From positions 665,647-729,646 of the forward strand of contig VUYV01000123.1 in assembly GCA_008711295.1 (NCBI GenBank): DNA of 64,000 bases, read 5' to 3'. The notes under the pieces were generated by a model. The model saw nothing but the letters and a program-made list of their open reading frames with translations. It was not told the DNA's origin and did no database searches. A program made the translations under genes and the position numbers. This document shows positions 37,001 through 48,300 of the stretch, piece by piece (the stretch's first letter is position 1; every line of letters starts with the position of its first letter). The DNA comes from Anarhynchus alexandrinus (Eukaryota; Chordata; Aves; Charadriiformes; Charadriidae).

Positions 37001-37434
37001 GAGAAGTGTAAATGTGGCATATCTCCATCCAAAAAGTTAAAACAGATTCTGACAGATGTGATCGGATGCTTCCTTTTAACCTTTGGCTGCTTAGCTATTT
37101 CTTTGAAGTCATTTCTGCTACAGGTAGTGAAAACTGAGTGCATGTTATTTTAGTTATTCCTCCTTCCCAAACAGGAAGCAGTTCTTTCATAACGTGCATT
37201 TTTTATCATCTGATTTATAGCCTTTGTTTGCTTTACCATTCTGTCCTTCTTTCTTTGCAGAAATATCTTTTGTGCATACCTTTGTCTAAGTTGCTTCCTA
37301 TTCTTTACAAGATCTGCAAAGCTTTTTTGGGGAAAAAAGTTCAGACTTCATTGAAATGTAAGCCAAATATTCAAATGATCATATTCTTATTTCACCTTTG
37401 AAACAGTTCTATTTAATTAGGTGAGTGTTTGGTG
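34055..37434. other. AT-rich DNA, no gene recognised
   Basis: A less AT-rich patch at 35370-35640 carries two overlapping short frames, but the products show no domain. A (TTG)n run is at 36792-36810. Nothing else was recognised. Confidence 0.5.
36792..36810. repeat. (TTG)n microsatellite
   Basis: About six TTG units flanked by T-runs. Confidence 0.95.
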
Positions 37435-37550
37435 GTTTTTTTCCTTCTTCTTTTTTCTTTTTTTCTTTTTTCTTTTTTCTGTTTTCTTTTTCCTTTTTCC
37501 TTTTTTTTTCTTTTTTCCTTTTTTTTTTTCTTTTTTCTTTTTTCTTTTTT
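37435..37550. repeat. Long polypyrimidine (TTTTTTC)n tract
   Basis: About 116 bases of almost only T and C, built from irregular T(5-9)C units, with one G at 37481. The last 69 bases are pure pyrimidine. The tract ends in CAG at 37551-37553, which mimics a 3' splice acceptor. Such homopurine-homopyrimidine mirror-like sequence can form triplex DNA. Confidence 0.95.
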
Positions 37551-40500
37551 CAGCCCCTTGGCAGGATTACTTTAAATAGTTATTTTCAGAAAATTTGAAG
37601 GCAACAGGGGGGAAGGTACCTTTAAAAATGTTATTTGTTTAATCATTTCAAGGATTACTTTGTGTCACCAAAGAGAACACAGTCCATTCTTTCATTATGA
37701 AAACATCTGTAATTTTTTTCCCCGTTGAAAACAATACATCCCCTCAGCTACAACACATCCCACTAAAGTCTTTGAGAAATGAAATAAACAGTATTATTAC
37801 AACTGAAATAAAGAGAAAGAAAATGCAGTACAAAGGTACAGATGTTGAAAAGATTTTAGGATGAACGGGGCTGTAGTTTTTTGTGTATTTCTTATGCATC
37901 CTGACTTTTTGTATATTTTAAAAGGTAATGTAAAAAACATTCTTTCAAACAGTAACTGGATAACTATGCACCTTCTGTTTAGTATCTCTATACTGTGTCA
38001 TATCTGTTTTTATGAAATGACTGCAAAACCTGTTTAGCATTGTCTGAATTCTGTAGTGTGTTGGGCAAGATCTCACAATAGATACAGAAAATTTAGTTCT
38101 GTGACCTGGCACAGGTATATTTTTTAGGAAAGCTGAAGTGTATTACAAATTAGAGAGATATATATCTAATATAAAATGTAGAGGTTAAGCAAATTATTTT
38201 TCTTATTGGGGTCAACCTTGCCTATTCTCAGAAGAAATATACATTACCTTATGGCTATGTATCCATAGCCTACACTTGATTGCTCCCAAGTTATTTAAAA
38301 AAGTAATCTCAAAATAACATATTGTGCATTTTAAAACATCTGTTATTGACTATGTCTTTTGGGGGAACAACTATGCTAACTCAGCCTCTGGTCAATGAGA
38401 ACTTAGTGTGCTAAACAACAATATAACAGCAGATGTACAATAACGGCCGGAAGGCTGGAATATTTTGGCTACTGCTTCTTCCTTGGTAACAGGAAATGAA
38501 CAGCTCATGGCATAATCTGTCTAAATATTTCTTTGTCATTCTTTCCCTGATTCCAGCATGAATTCAATAAGACAGCACTTTGTTCTCTTAAAACATCCAT
38601 ATTCCACCACCTAAGTTTCAATGTTTCCTTTGCACAAGCAATGCTTTTGTACCGATTTACCAAAGGCAAATATTTTCTTTTGGGCTTGAATGTTTTTTTA
38701 ATTGTTTTTGCAGTGTTCCTATACTTTCAAAGAGTGCTTAAACTAGTGTGTTAAAATTGTATTTTTCATTTAATGCTTATGAGCCATATGAACGTAAGAT
38801 TTAAAAAAAAAAAAAACAAACCAAAAATTAAAAAAAATGCTTTAGTCGAGCCCCAGATTCTTTCTAAAAGATTAATTCTTCTCCTTCACAAGGATTTTTT
38901 TTTATCTGTTTAAAGTAAAGAAATAGTGCTTCCTTATTTTTCTCAATACTGTATTTTTCCATCAGTTCACTGACAATTTTATATGTTCTTGTAATAGGCC
39001 TTTCCAAGCAAATAGTTTTCCATAGTACTAGACTCCTATGGTGAATGGAATGTCAATTTTGTACACATTGAGTATTTGAAGAAGGTACTACCTAGTAGAA
39101 ATGTAGCAAAAATCACAACAAATCCAGGCAAATATGCAGGGAAATTTGCAGATAGAAAGCTCCTGAAAGGAACACTATGAAAATGTTGTCACTTTGAAAA
39201 AGACTTTTAAATTGATTTTTCCAGGTACATACACAGCAATATTACCGTAATATTTTTGGAAATCTCCATGAATAAAGGCAGAAAACCTTTCTGTCCTATT
39301 TGTTTTTTGTTTGTTTCATTGGTGGTGGTTTTTTGGTTTTGTTTTGATCATGGCATTTCTGTTATTACTGATCACACCTGATTCCATTTAACAGGGAGAA
39401 ATTGTTCCAGCCCCTTGAGTATAGCCCCCTGTATATATATATATAACACCATTTTTCTCCAGTAGCTTAAATGCAATGTATTTTTTCAGATTTCTTTGGG
39501 TTTTGATAGTACTAGTACCATTCCCTCTGCTATACTAGAAAATCTTCAGCTGCAGTCTCCCACAATATGGAGCAAGAACCAAAGACCTGCCGCAGATGTG
39601 CCCTTCTGACATTTCAACCTGTGTATTATTTTTTATCTGACTGTACAGAATAACTTTGGGCATCTGTTATGTGACTTAGCATAAAGTGCTCAGAGCAAAT
39701 ATCTGGGGGTTTTATTTGACACTGAATATGTAAAGGAAAACTATGCACCATGACTGAGATGCTAACTCCAATAAACTGCAAACTTCTGTAGATATATGGT
39801 GTGTATACTTTTTTTTATCCAGTTAGATACCTTTTTCTTTCTAGGAATGATGTTTTGATCTCTAAGGTATGTATCATTAGTCATGATAGACTGAAACATT
39901 GTGATGCAAAATTTATTCATAAATTTCAGAGCTACTTTGCCACTGCATTCAATTGCCTCCACATATGTTTTATTGTAATAGGGCTAGAGCAGGATTTCTG
40001 CTTTCTTTTCGGGTGATGTTGCATCTGGAGTGCTTGGTACCATGATCAAAACAGTCAGTAATGTGCTAGACCATATATTGTGTATGTTCAATAAAGGTGC
40101 AAATTTTGACAAAAAGTTCTTAAAAATTCTGTCATTCCACTCATATTGAAGACCTTACCATCCTACCAAAATGCAAAAAATATGAAGCATATTTACAAAT
40201 TTGTCCAAACGGCAGAATTTTTGCAGGATCATCTAGGCATAACTGCAGTTACTGATGTTAGCTTGGCTAGAAAGGCGAACAGTAGGTATAAAGCTACATG
40301 TGCTATGTTTCAATTTGGCTGCAGAAATCACAAGCAGCTTTGTCTTTCCCAAAGGATTTTTCTAAAGCAACTTAACTGCACTATCCAAACAGGGGTTTAT
40401 TCCACATCTAAGACAAGTGGTATATCCTGGCATTGAGCAGCATTCTCTTTGTTAAGGCGTATGATGTTCATGTCATGCTCTCCTTATCCCAAGTGATGGC

Positions 40501-40654
40501 AAACATCACATCACTGATATTTTGATAAGGAGATGTGCAATTATATGTCACATATTTCTGCAGGAGAGACCTTAGCAGCTCCTTCCTTGCCTTGTAACAA
40601 CTTTTAAGAGCTTTAAGAGCATATTTTACAGTTGTTGCTAGTTGCTTTTAGATG
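37551..40654. other. AT-rich DNA, no gene recognised
   Basis: No gene or mobile element was recognised. An AT microsatellite is at 39431-39445. The stretch 38395-38600 is relatively complex sequence and a weak candidate for conserved non-coding DNA. The frame 40146-40436 has no recognisable domain. Confidence 0.5.
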
Positions 40655-40945
40655 CAGGAAATCTTCTCCCAAGTAACAAGCGATAGGACAAGAGGAAATG
40701 GCCTCAAGTTACACCAGGGGTCGTTTAGATTAGATATTAGGAAAAACTTCATTACAGAAAGTGTTATCAAGAATTGGAACAGGGTGCCCAGGGAAGTGGT
40801 GGAATCACCATCCCTGGAGGTATTTAAAAAATGGGTGGACATAGTGCTTAGGGACGTGGTTTAGTACTGGTTTTGGCAGTGTTAGGTTGATGGTGGGACT
40901 CAATGATTGTAAAGGTCCCTTCCAACCTAGACGATTCTATGATTC
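40655..40945 (+). mobile_element. CR1 LINE, 3' end, plus strand
   Basis: A 5'-truncated CR1 of about 290 bp. The open stretch 40652-40864 encodes the very end of ORF2: [15 protein letters not shown], then [10 protein letters not shown] and [20 protein letters not shown], ending RDVV with a stop at 40862-40864. A short 3' UTR follows, with GGTTGATGGTGGGACTCAAT and GTCCCTTCCAACCTAGA. It ends at 40932-40944 in GATTCTATGATTC, the CR1 terminal octamer. Sequence is well kept, so the insertion is probably in the same age class as the copies at 13.7 and 17.5 kb. The fragment lacks all of the reverse-transcriptase core. Confidence 0.95.
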
Positions 40946-43900
40946 ATTTCAGGTTGCTCAAAGAAGAATATTTTAAGAAATTGTCAAAAACTTCAGGGTT
41001 AATATCTGGTATTTCCTTTTGATCAGCCAAAAGCACTTGACCATCTTTGTTGCAGAGTGGCATAGATATAAAGATATTTCTTTAAACTTCGTAGAACTTT
41101 CTGAAATGTTCCTAATCACTAAAAACTTTTCCTCTTTTCTTCTCGTCACGTTTTCTGACTTATAACTAGTGCTCACTATTTAGCAATACAATAAACAGAC
41201 AAGTTGTTTGCTAGTTTTCTGGTTTTTATCCAAGCTCTACTTAGAATAGACATACAGTTTAGTAACAGTCATAGATGGAGCTATCATCATTCAGTCTTGA
41301 TGTTTTACAAAGCCACTGTATTACCATATTTGTTTCTCAGAATTTTCCACACTGATTCGATGTTTTCTATTTGGTTTTGGAATTGATCTGTAGCAGCAAT
41401 ATTATTAGTTTACAATTATTAGTATATGCCACTTCAAATAATGCAAGTCAAAGCTTGAGTTCAGAAATATTATCTATTTAAGGAAAAAATAACAGTATCT
41501 CATTAGTCTATGACAAATAATCACCATCAGATGTGACTATTCTTGAATATGACTATGCTTGTAATTCTGACATTACAAGCATCAGCTTGAGTCACAAGAA
41601 AAGAAGAGTTACAATGCCAATGTCTGAATCTTGATAGTATCTATGCTGTCCTCTATCATTTTAGCATTCTGTGTCAGTGCTGATTGCTCTACAGGTAAAA
41701 ATTGCTGAAGAACTCGCAACCTGTGGCACACCTGAGTATTAGAAAGAGGCAGGGTATAATCACACCTTGTAATACCAAGGAGGAAATTCAGTAGAAAAGG
41801 TTTACTAAATGTCTGAGCCAAAAGTTTAGGAAGTCTTTAAAGATATTATCAGGATACTCAGCATTTTAATTGAATATATTTCTTTATTAAAATACCTCTA
41901 TCAGTTTATTCAACTGGATCATTAGCTTGTTAATAATTTTAAAGTGCTATAAAATGATAGTGATAACTGCTTTCCCACTTTACTACATATTGCTTTCAAG
42001 AGTTAGAAAATGAAATAGAATTATGCCAAAAGCAACATGTATATTTAGAAATATTTCAAAAATTTTGGGACAACAAGAGCATTTACATACCTTTTACCGA
42101 AATTCAGGAATTTTTGGTTTACCAAAAAAATTGAAAAAGTGCCAGCGTATTTGTATATATATGGCAACGAAAGTACAATATGTATTGAAGAATCAACCAT
42201 TCACATGCAACTTTTTTCATCTGTCACACGTGAGGAATGTAGTAAGGGTATTCCCACAGTGAACACTTCTAATTTCTACTGGAAATGAGAATCAGGAACA
42301 CATTAAAGGTAATTAGGACAAAAAGCATACCAAATTTCTTATATACAAACTATTCCTGCATGTATCTATTTATATACGCAGGACTGTTGTTTCTTTAAGC
42401 TATTCTTTATATTAACTTTAAATGAAAATAAGCAATCACTAAAAAAGCAAAAGTACTTAAAATATTGGATAAATAATCTTTTAAAAAACTAATTCATAGT
42501 TTCACGATAAATATGTAGCGTTGATTAAAATCTAACGAGAGTGTCATGGAAAAAAAAATTGAAAATTGCCTAGAATTATAAAAGCTCCCAGATATATCCA
42601 GGGTTATTTGATGTATTTGCCACAATGCAATGTGCCTGGAAGTCTTACTGGCACGTATACAGTATAACATAGTACAATTTAGCCAAAAGCAGTTCACCAC
42701 GCAGTAGAAAAAAACTATTCATTAAAATCAAACCACCTGCCTCACCCTGCTGAAGGTGAGAAAGGACTCTTCAGGTCATTGTATCTGTTTTCAGTTCCCT
42801 GATGGCTACTCTGGATTCTCTTTTACTCTGGATGCTCATTTATTTCATTTTCCCGAGTATTAGCTCTGATATCTGTTGGTAACAACTATGTCCCCTAAAT
42901 AATTTGTCTTCAGTAGGACAAGAGCTACAAAAGTGGTTAGACCTGAAAAGACTTACTGGCATAAAATCATTGCCAGAATAGGAAACTTCTAAGAATTATA
43001 GTGAACTGATAACCTGCTGAGTTTATGGCATATTATCTATCCTACCTCTTCCTAAGGAGAAACAAACTAGGAACAAAAGACAGAAATTAAAACCAAATAA
43101 ATTAAAACCAAAGAACCCACTTAATCTGTTGGTTCATCTTTTTTTCAAAACCAGGTGTCTTAACGCCACCATTTTCATATGCTGATTTGCAAGCTTTAGG
43201 GCATGTACTCTTCATAGTGAGCTTTAATACTACTATATCAAATAGTCATTATATTTTAGAAAGATACACTGATTTCCAGGAAATCTTGAACTACAATCGG
43301 TTGCTTCATTTATTCAAACAGCAGGAATAAGCTTAATATTTGAAACACATGAGTTTCTGATCGATTTAGAAAGGAAAGTAAACACATCTGATTTTTTCAC
43401 TTAAAACACCTTAACGGTCTACACTTAAAACTTTAAAAATCCATTCAGAATGATTTCCATCTAAGTAATTATTTCACTCAGAATGTCTGAATGGATGCAC
43501 GTCCATATCTGAGAAAGGAGATGTGCCACAGCAGACAGACCCTGGAATACAGTAGTAGAGGGTGAGAGAGAGGGGGAGTCACATATAGAAGATGTTAGAA
43601 GAGTTTGTAAAATTCAATTGCAAATCTGGTGTTTCTTTTCATTTTTACACGGTTCTAAATCAAACAGTGGGCACCAACCCTCTTTCTGAAATCTGTGGGT
43701 TGAATGTGGGAGACTCAAAATCCAGGTCTGAATCAGGGTTCTGTGTCCCAGAACCATCGTTAATGCTGAAGCATAACACAACTATGACAGTGTAAGAGAT
43801 GTGTATTTATACGCACTGCTCATGAAAATCCCAAACAACACTAATGGTGTTTTATTTGAGAGCCTTTGATGTTAATAAGAGATAGGCTTATGCCAAGTCT

Positions 43901-44616
43901 GGCACATCAGAGTTTGAATTGTATAAAGGCAGCAGCCACAGCAGCTTTGTTCTGCATGAAGGCTTACATGTTGAGAGAGAGATTGTGCTTACAGTTGTGA
44001 ACAGTGTAAAAACATTTTCAGAGGCCATAATGGTGTTTCATGTCAATTATTTGTTGAACAAGGCTGACTATTAACCAGCTGACAGTTTTCAAACAAGTGG
44101 GAAATGAAGCAATGGATTTCCTCCCTGCTTTTATACCAGCGACTTTAGATAGCTCTGTCCCAACCCCAAAAGAGTTCTTTGAAATTGTTCTATTTTATGA
44201 TCTAGTTAGAAATAAATATTCCTAGCCTCCAGCTTATTTGGTTTCACTTGGGAAAAAAATATCTTATATTCGAAATGGATATACTTAGGAATCACTTTTG
44301 TTTTAAAAAAGAAGAAGTTAGAAAATCTAGCCATATCTGCAAATCCTTATAAATCTTACATATACATGGCTTAAAATGACTAGTAATACAATTTTGAAAT
44401 AGTCATAATGAAATTATAGGAACTGAATTTGCCAGTGGTTTTGGGATTCTTCCAACCCAAAGAATTTCCATTTTCAGATCAATTTAAGCTTCTGAAAACA
44501 ATGTGTGAAGTCATCATCAGTATACAGTCACCAAAGTTTAGGCACCTAACAATTAGTTGTCAACATTTAATTAAAGCTCTAATCTGACATCATTGTCTAT
44601 GAAGCACATCATTGCA
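40946..44616. other. AT-rich DNA with a possible conserved segment, no gene
   Basis: No gene was recognised. The stretch 43860-44120 is unusually complex for its surroundings, with segments such as CATGTCAATTATTTGTTGAA, CCAGCTGACAG and TTTTCAAACAAGTGG, and reads like conserved non-coding DNA, which I cannot confirm. Other short frames have no recognisable domains. Confidence 0.45.
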
Positions 44617-45391
44617 AGAAGCACAGAGGGATGGAGAATGGGGGCTGCCTTCAGTTCATCACACGTTGTCTCTGCCACTTCTTCCTCCTCAGGGGGTGGA
44701 CTCCTTACACTCTTCCCCTGCTTCAGCATGGGGTTCCTCCTATGGGACACAGTCCTCCACAAACTTCTCCCACATGAGTTCTTCCCGCAGGCTACAGTTC
44801 TTCTCAAACTGCTCCAGAAATGGGTCCCTTCCACAGGGAACAGTCCTTCAGGAACTGACTGCTCCTGTGCGGGTCCCCCATGGATCCACAGGTCCTACCA
44901 GGAGCCTTCTTCAGTGTGGGCTTTCCACACAGTCACAACCTCCTTTGGGCATCCACTTGCTCTAGCGTGGGGTCCTCCACTGGCTGCTGGTGGATATCTG
45001 CTCCACCATTAACCTCCACAGGCTGCAGGGGGACAGCATGCCTCACCATGGTCTTCACCATGGGCTGCAGAGGAATCTCTTCTCCAGCGCCTGGTGCACT
45101 TCCTCCCACTCCTTCTGCACTGACCTTGGTGTCTTCATAGTTGTTGTTCTTACATATTCTCACTCCTTTCTTCTGGCTGCCACTGCAGTTTTTGCCCCCT
45201 CTTCTTAAATGTGTTATCCCAGAGGTGCTACCACCGTCGCTGATTGGCTTGACCTTGGCCAGCAGTAGGTCCATCTTAGAGCTGGCTGGCATTGGCTTCA
45301 TCAGACATGGGAAAAGCTTCCAGCAGCTTCTCACGGAAGCCTCCCCTGTAGCTCCCCCACTACCAAAACCGTGCCGTGCAAATCCAATATA
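44617..45391 (-). mobile_element. Avian solo LTR (endogenous retrovirus), minus strand, 3' end missing
   Basis: A GC-rich block matches, in antisense, a solo LTR type that I recall as common in bird genomes, probably ERVL-like; the family name is not assigned. Read on the minus strand it starts near 45391 (GGATTTGCACGGCACGG, then GTTTTGGTAG and GAGCTACAGG). It continues through CCAATCAGCGACGG, a degenerate TATA-like AACACATTTAAGAAG near 45201-45215, ACACCAAGGTCAGTG and GTGGAGCAGATATCCACCAG. It then has several imperfect repeats of a unit like TGGAGCAG-TT-GTGA-GGACTG, and stops near GAGGAGGAAGAAGTGGCAG at about 44670-44690 and CCATTCTCCATCCCTCTGTG near 44625-44645. The expected distal part with a poly(A) signal is not found beyond 44617. 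No internal retroviral gene is present. Open frames on both strands (up to 139 codons) come from this LTR and are not genes. Confidence 0.75.
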
Positions 45392-48300
45392 TTGTCCTAA
45401 GTCATTCAGGGTCCTTGCAAGCGAGTAACTGGAGAAGACGGAGGACTAAGCTCTTCCTTAACAGAAATCCTACTGTGGATGTTCAAACACCCAGTAACGT
45501 ACAGTTTGACTGAACAGGCTGTTTCACAGTGCTGTCTAGAGACCAGAATTCTGACCTACTAGAAATAAAAAAATTCTGAAATAACTTATACTTTGATTTT
45601 TTAAAAAGCTCAAAATGTTCACTCTTAAAATTTCATATATAATCAGATCTTATACATAATCAGTTCTTGAAAGAACTGAACTTCATTATTTAAGAATATA
45701 TCACCTCAAATAAAAAAAATATTTGAATGACATTGAAAGTTTTACATAAAAGGTTAAGTAGAATACATTAAAATTTTAAATGACAATATTATGACATAAA
45801 AATTAAAATTAAATACAATTACAATAGCGAATGTAAATATTGTAACTATCCCCAAATAAACTATCAAGAAAGAAAATATCAGAAAGTCTAAAGTCTCTAT
45901 GTTTCTCTTTGCTTTTTTCCCCGAAGTTTACATATTCTCAAAACTCAAAATTCCAATAGAATTAATTTTGCCAATGAGCTCTATTTGATCAAGTCTTCGC
46001 ATTTAAATTTCTACTCAGAGATACTTTTCAGCCTTCCTAATCAAATTACTGTGAACTGGTGACTTTGTATTAATTAAAGTTGAGAGACCCAGTGCACTCG
46101 TGTCCTATATAGAGGACTGTTTTCAGTGCTTACATCATTGTAACATACATATTCTTCTGGGAAGAATTAATAGAAGCAGGAAATCTGCTAACATTTAGAA
46201 TGGATAAATGAGATTATTGATTAAATTCCTTTCCTACAAATGCAGCTTTTAAGAAAAAATATTTACAGTATCTAGAAGCACTGCAGAGTAATGCAAACCA
46301 CATTTTATAATGATGAGCATGATATAAAGATTAGGTTAATCCCCAGTTTTATCCCTATTTGATTGTTTATACGAACTCATTGTTTTAAGAACTGACAGTT
46401 AAAATGTGATTTTTTGTTCCAACTCAAGTGATTAAAAAGCCTAGTTCATAGTCCTAGTGACTGAGCATCATTAAGTTGGTAGTTTAATACATACTTTGTA
46501 CAAAAATACATTTAAAAAGATATTGAAGCCATAAAGGTAAGTGTTAAAAAGTTGCAGAAAACCATTATTGTTGAAATTTCCTTAGCATAATCAGCCTTAG
46601 GGAAAATCAATCTTAGAAAATTTCAGCTCAAATGGTAAAAAATCTTGTAATGTATGAAATAACTGAGGTGGGAGGCTTATAATGGTTAGTACAGGCCAAA
46701 ATTAACTGTAAGTTGAATTACTTGTTTCACCTATGACAGAAGCCTGATTCTTTTTAGAGTTCCCTGAGGCTGAATCTAATGAAATTTCAGCAGTAATGTT
46801 GAAGTTCTGCTTTATCACCATGGACCGTAGCTATTTGATATAATTTAGTGGTCCACTGTGGTAGTTTCCATATCTGGGAGAGGCTTGGTCTGTAGGCAAA
46901 GTGGAGTTTGCTGTTGAGTCATGTTTAAGGTTTGGTTTCAGTCAACCTTGCTGAAACTTTGTAAACTATCCGCTTGAGTTTTTGGATACCTTTCAAGGGA
47001 AAACACAGAATATATCTCTTCAAAAGGTAGGTATGACCTGTAATCAAAATGGTACTGGAACCAGAAATGTAAATTTAAATCTCATTATGATATCCAACGG
47101 CCCTATCTTTAAACCAACTCCTGTTGCTTTTTGTTTCTTTTTTTTTTAGTGTCTTCCTCCTTTGTATTATAATACTGAGATAATCTGTTGACTGATAGTT
47201 GGAGTCTAAGAAAATGACGTATGTATTGCATGAAAAATATATTACTAATATAAAACTAAATTGCCATAGACCGCCTCATTAAAAGTTATAATTTCTAATT
47301 ACAAGCATCTTTTTTTCTAGGTGACCTACAGCTTAAAATTTTTGAAAGAATATTCTGAACAAAGTCTAAAGAATACGTCCAATTTAAATAGTATTATATA
47401 AACCAAAAAATATTGGCCTGTTATGTTTATGGAAATTAAACTAAGGTCACAATAAATTTTCAACTTGAATGAAAATTGATATAATTCCATTTTTTGTGTC
47501 ACTTATCCTTCCAATTTAGAAGGCAAATTAGTTACAAGAAGGATCAGATAGATTCAGTATTTATTTTTTGGAGAGCGTTTACTTTAAGAATTTTTGAGAC
47601 ATGATCAAAATTGTGTTTCATTTTCTTCAGGGCAGTAAGTGAGTTTTGTGCGTGTTTCAGAATCCAGTAGTAAATGTCTTCAACAGAAATCTGCTTTTTA
47701 AGTTTTGATTATTTCATTCTGGGTACATCTAAGTCTCCATATTCCTGATTTATTCAAACAACATGTACAGGTCCCAAGGAACTGCAAAAAAGTAAATGGT
47801 CCACACTGAATTTACTCCAAATTTGTCAAGGGCTTTAAATTTAGTACTAAAACATATTTACATCATTATATATAGCAAATACTAAGCATGTCTTACTGAA
47901 TGAGTACCGCTTATGATAGAGGATTCCCTTTCAAATTTATTTATTTTTGATATTGGTTTCTTTTTAGCAGCTGTACCTAATGTGTAAGTGTTTCTAAAAC
48001 AGTTCATAGATCCCACTCTCATTAACAAAATTCAGAGTAAAATTCTTTAGGAATTTGACAGAAACATTAATATAGATGGCTATCCCTCCTCCACACAACG
48101 TATAAAAATGGTTTAGCATCCTTTCCCTTCTTTCATGAACACACACATGTACACGGAGATGAATCAGTGCTCTTCTTCCTAGCACTGTCCTTGATGTTCT
48201 GTGATTTATATTAATACTGGTCGGTACTTTCATGGCATTCACTTGAGGACTTTTTGTTTCTTACTTCAGTTTAAAAAAAAATCTTAAAGTGTAAGGTGGA

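Noticed and set aside
37435..37553. Splice-acceptor-like polypyrimidine tract ending in CAG
   Set aside because: The tract is a low-complexity T(n)C repeat and no open exon or donor follows convincingly.
44440..44485. CR1-like tail (TTCCAACCCAAAGAAT)
   Set aside because: Only about 16 bases resemble a CR1 3' end and there is no octamer or upstream match.
44593..45012. 139-codon open frame on the plus strand (and 133 codons on the minus strand at 44933-45334)
   Set aside because: Both lie within the GC-rich LTR, where stops are scarce; the products show no domain and match LTR sequence read in arbitrary frames.
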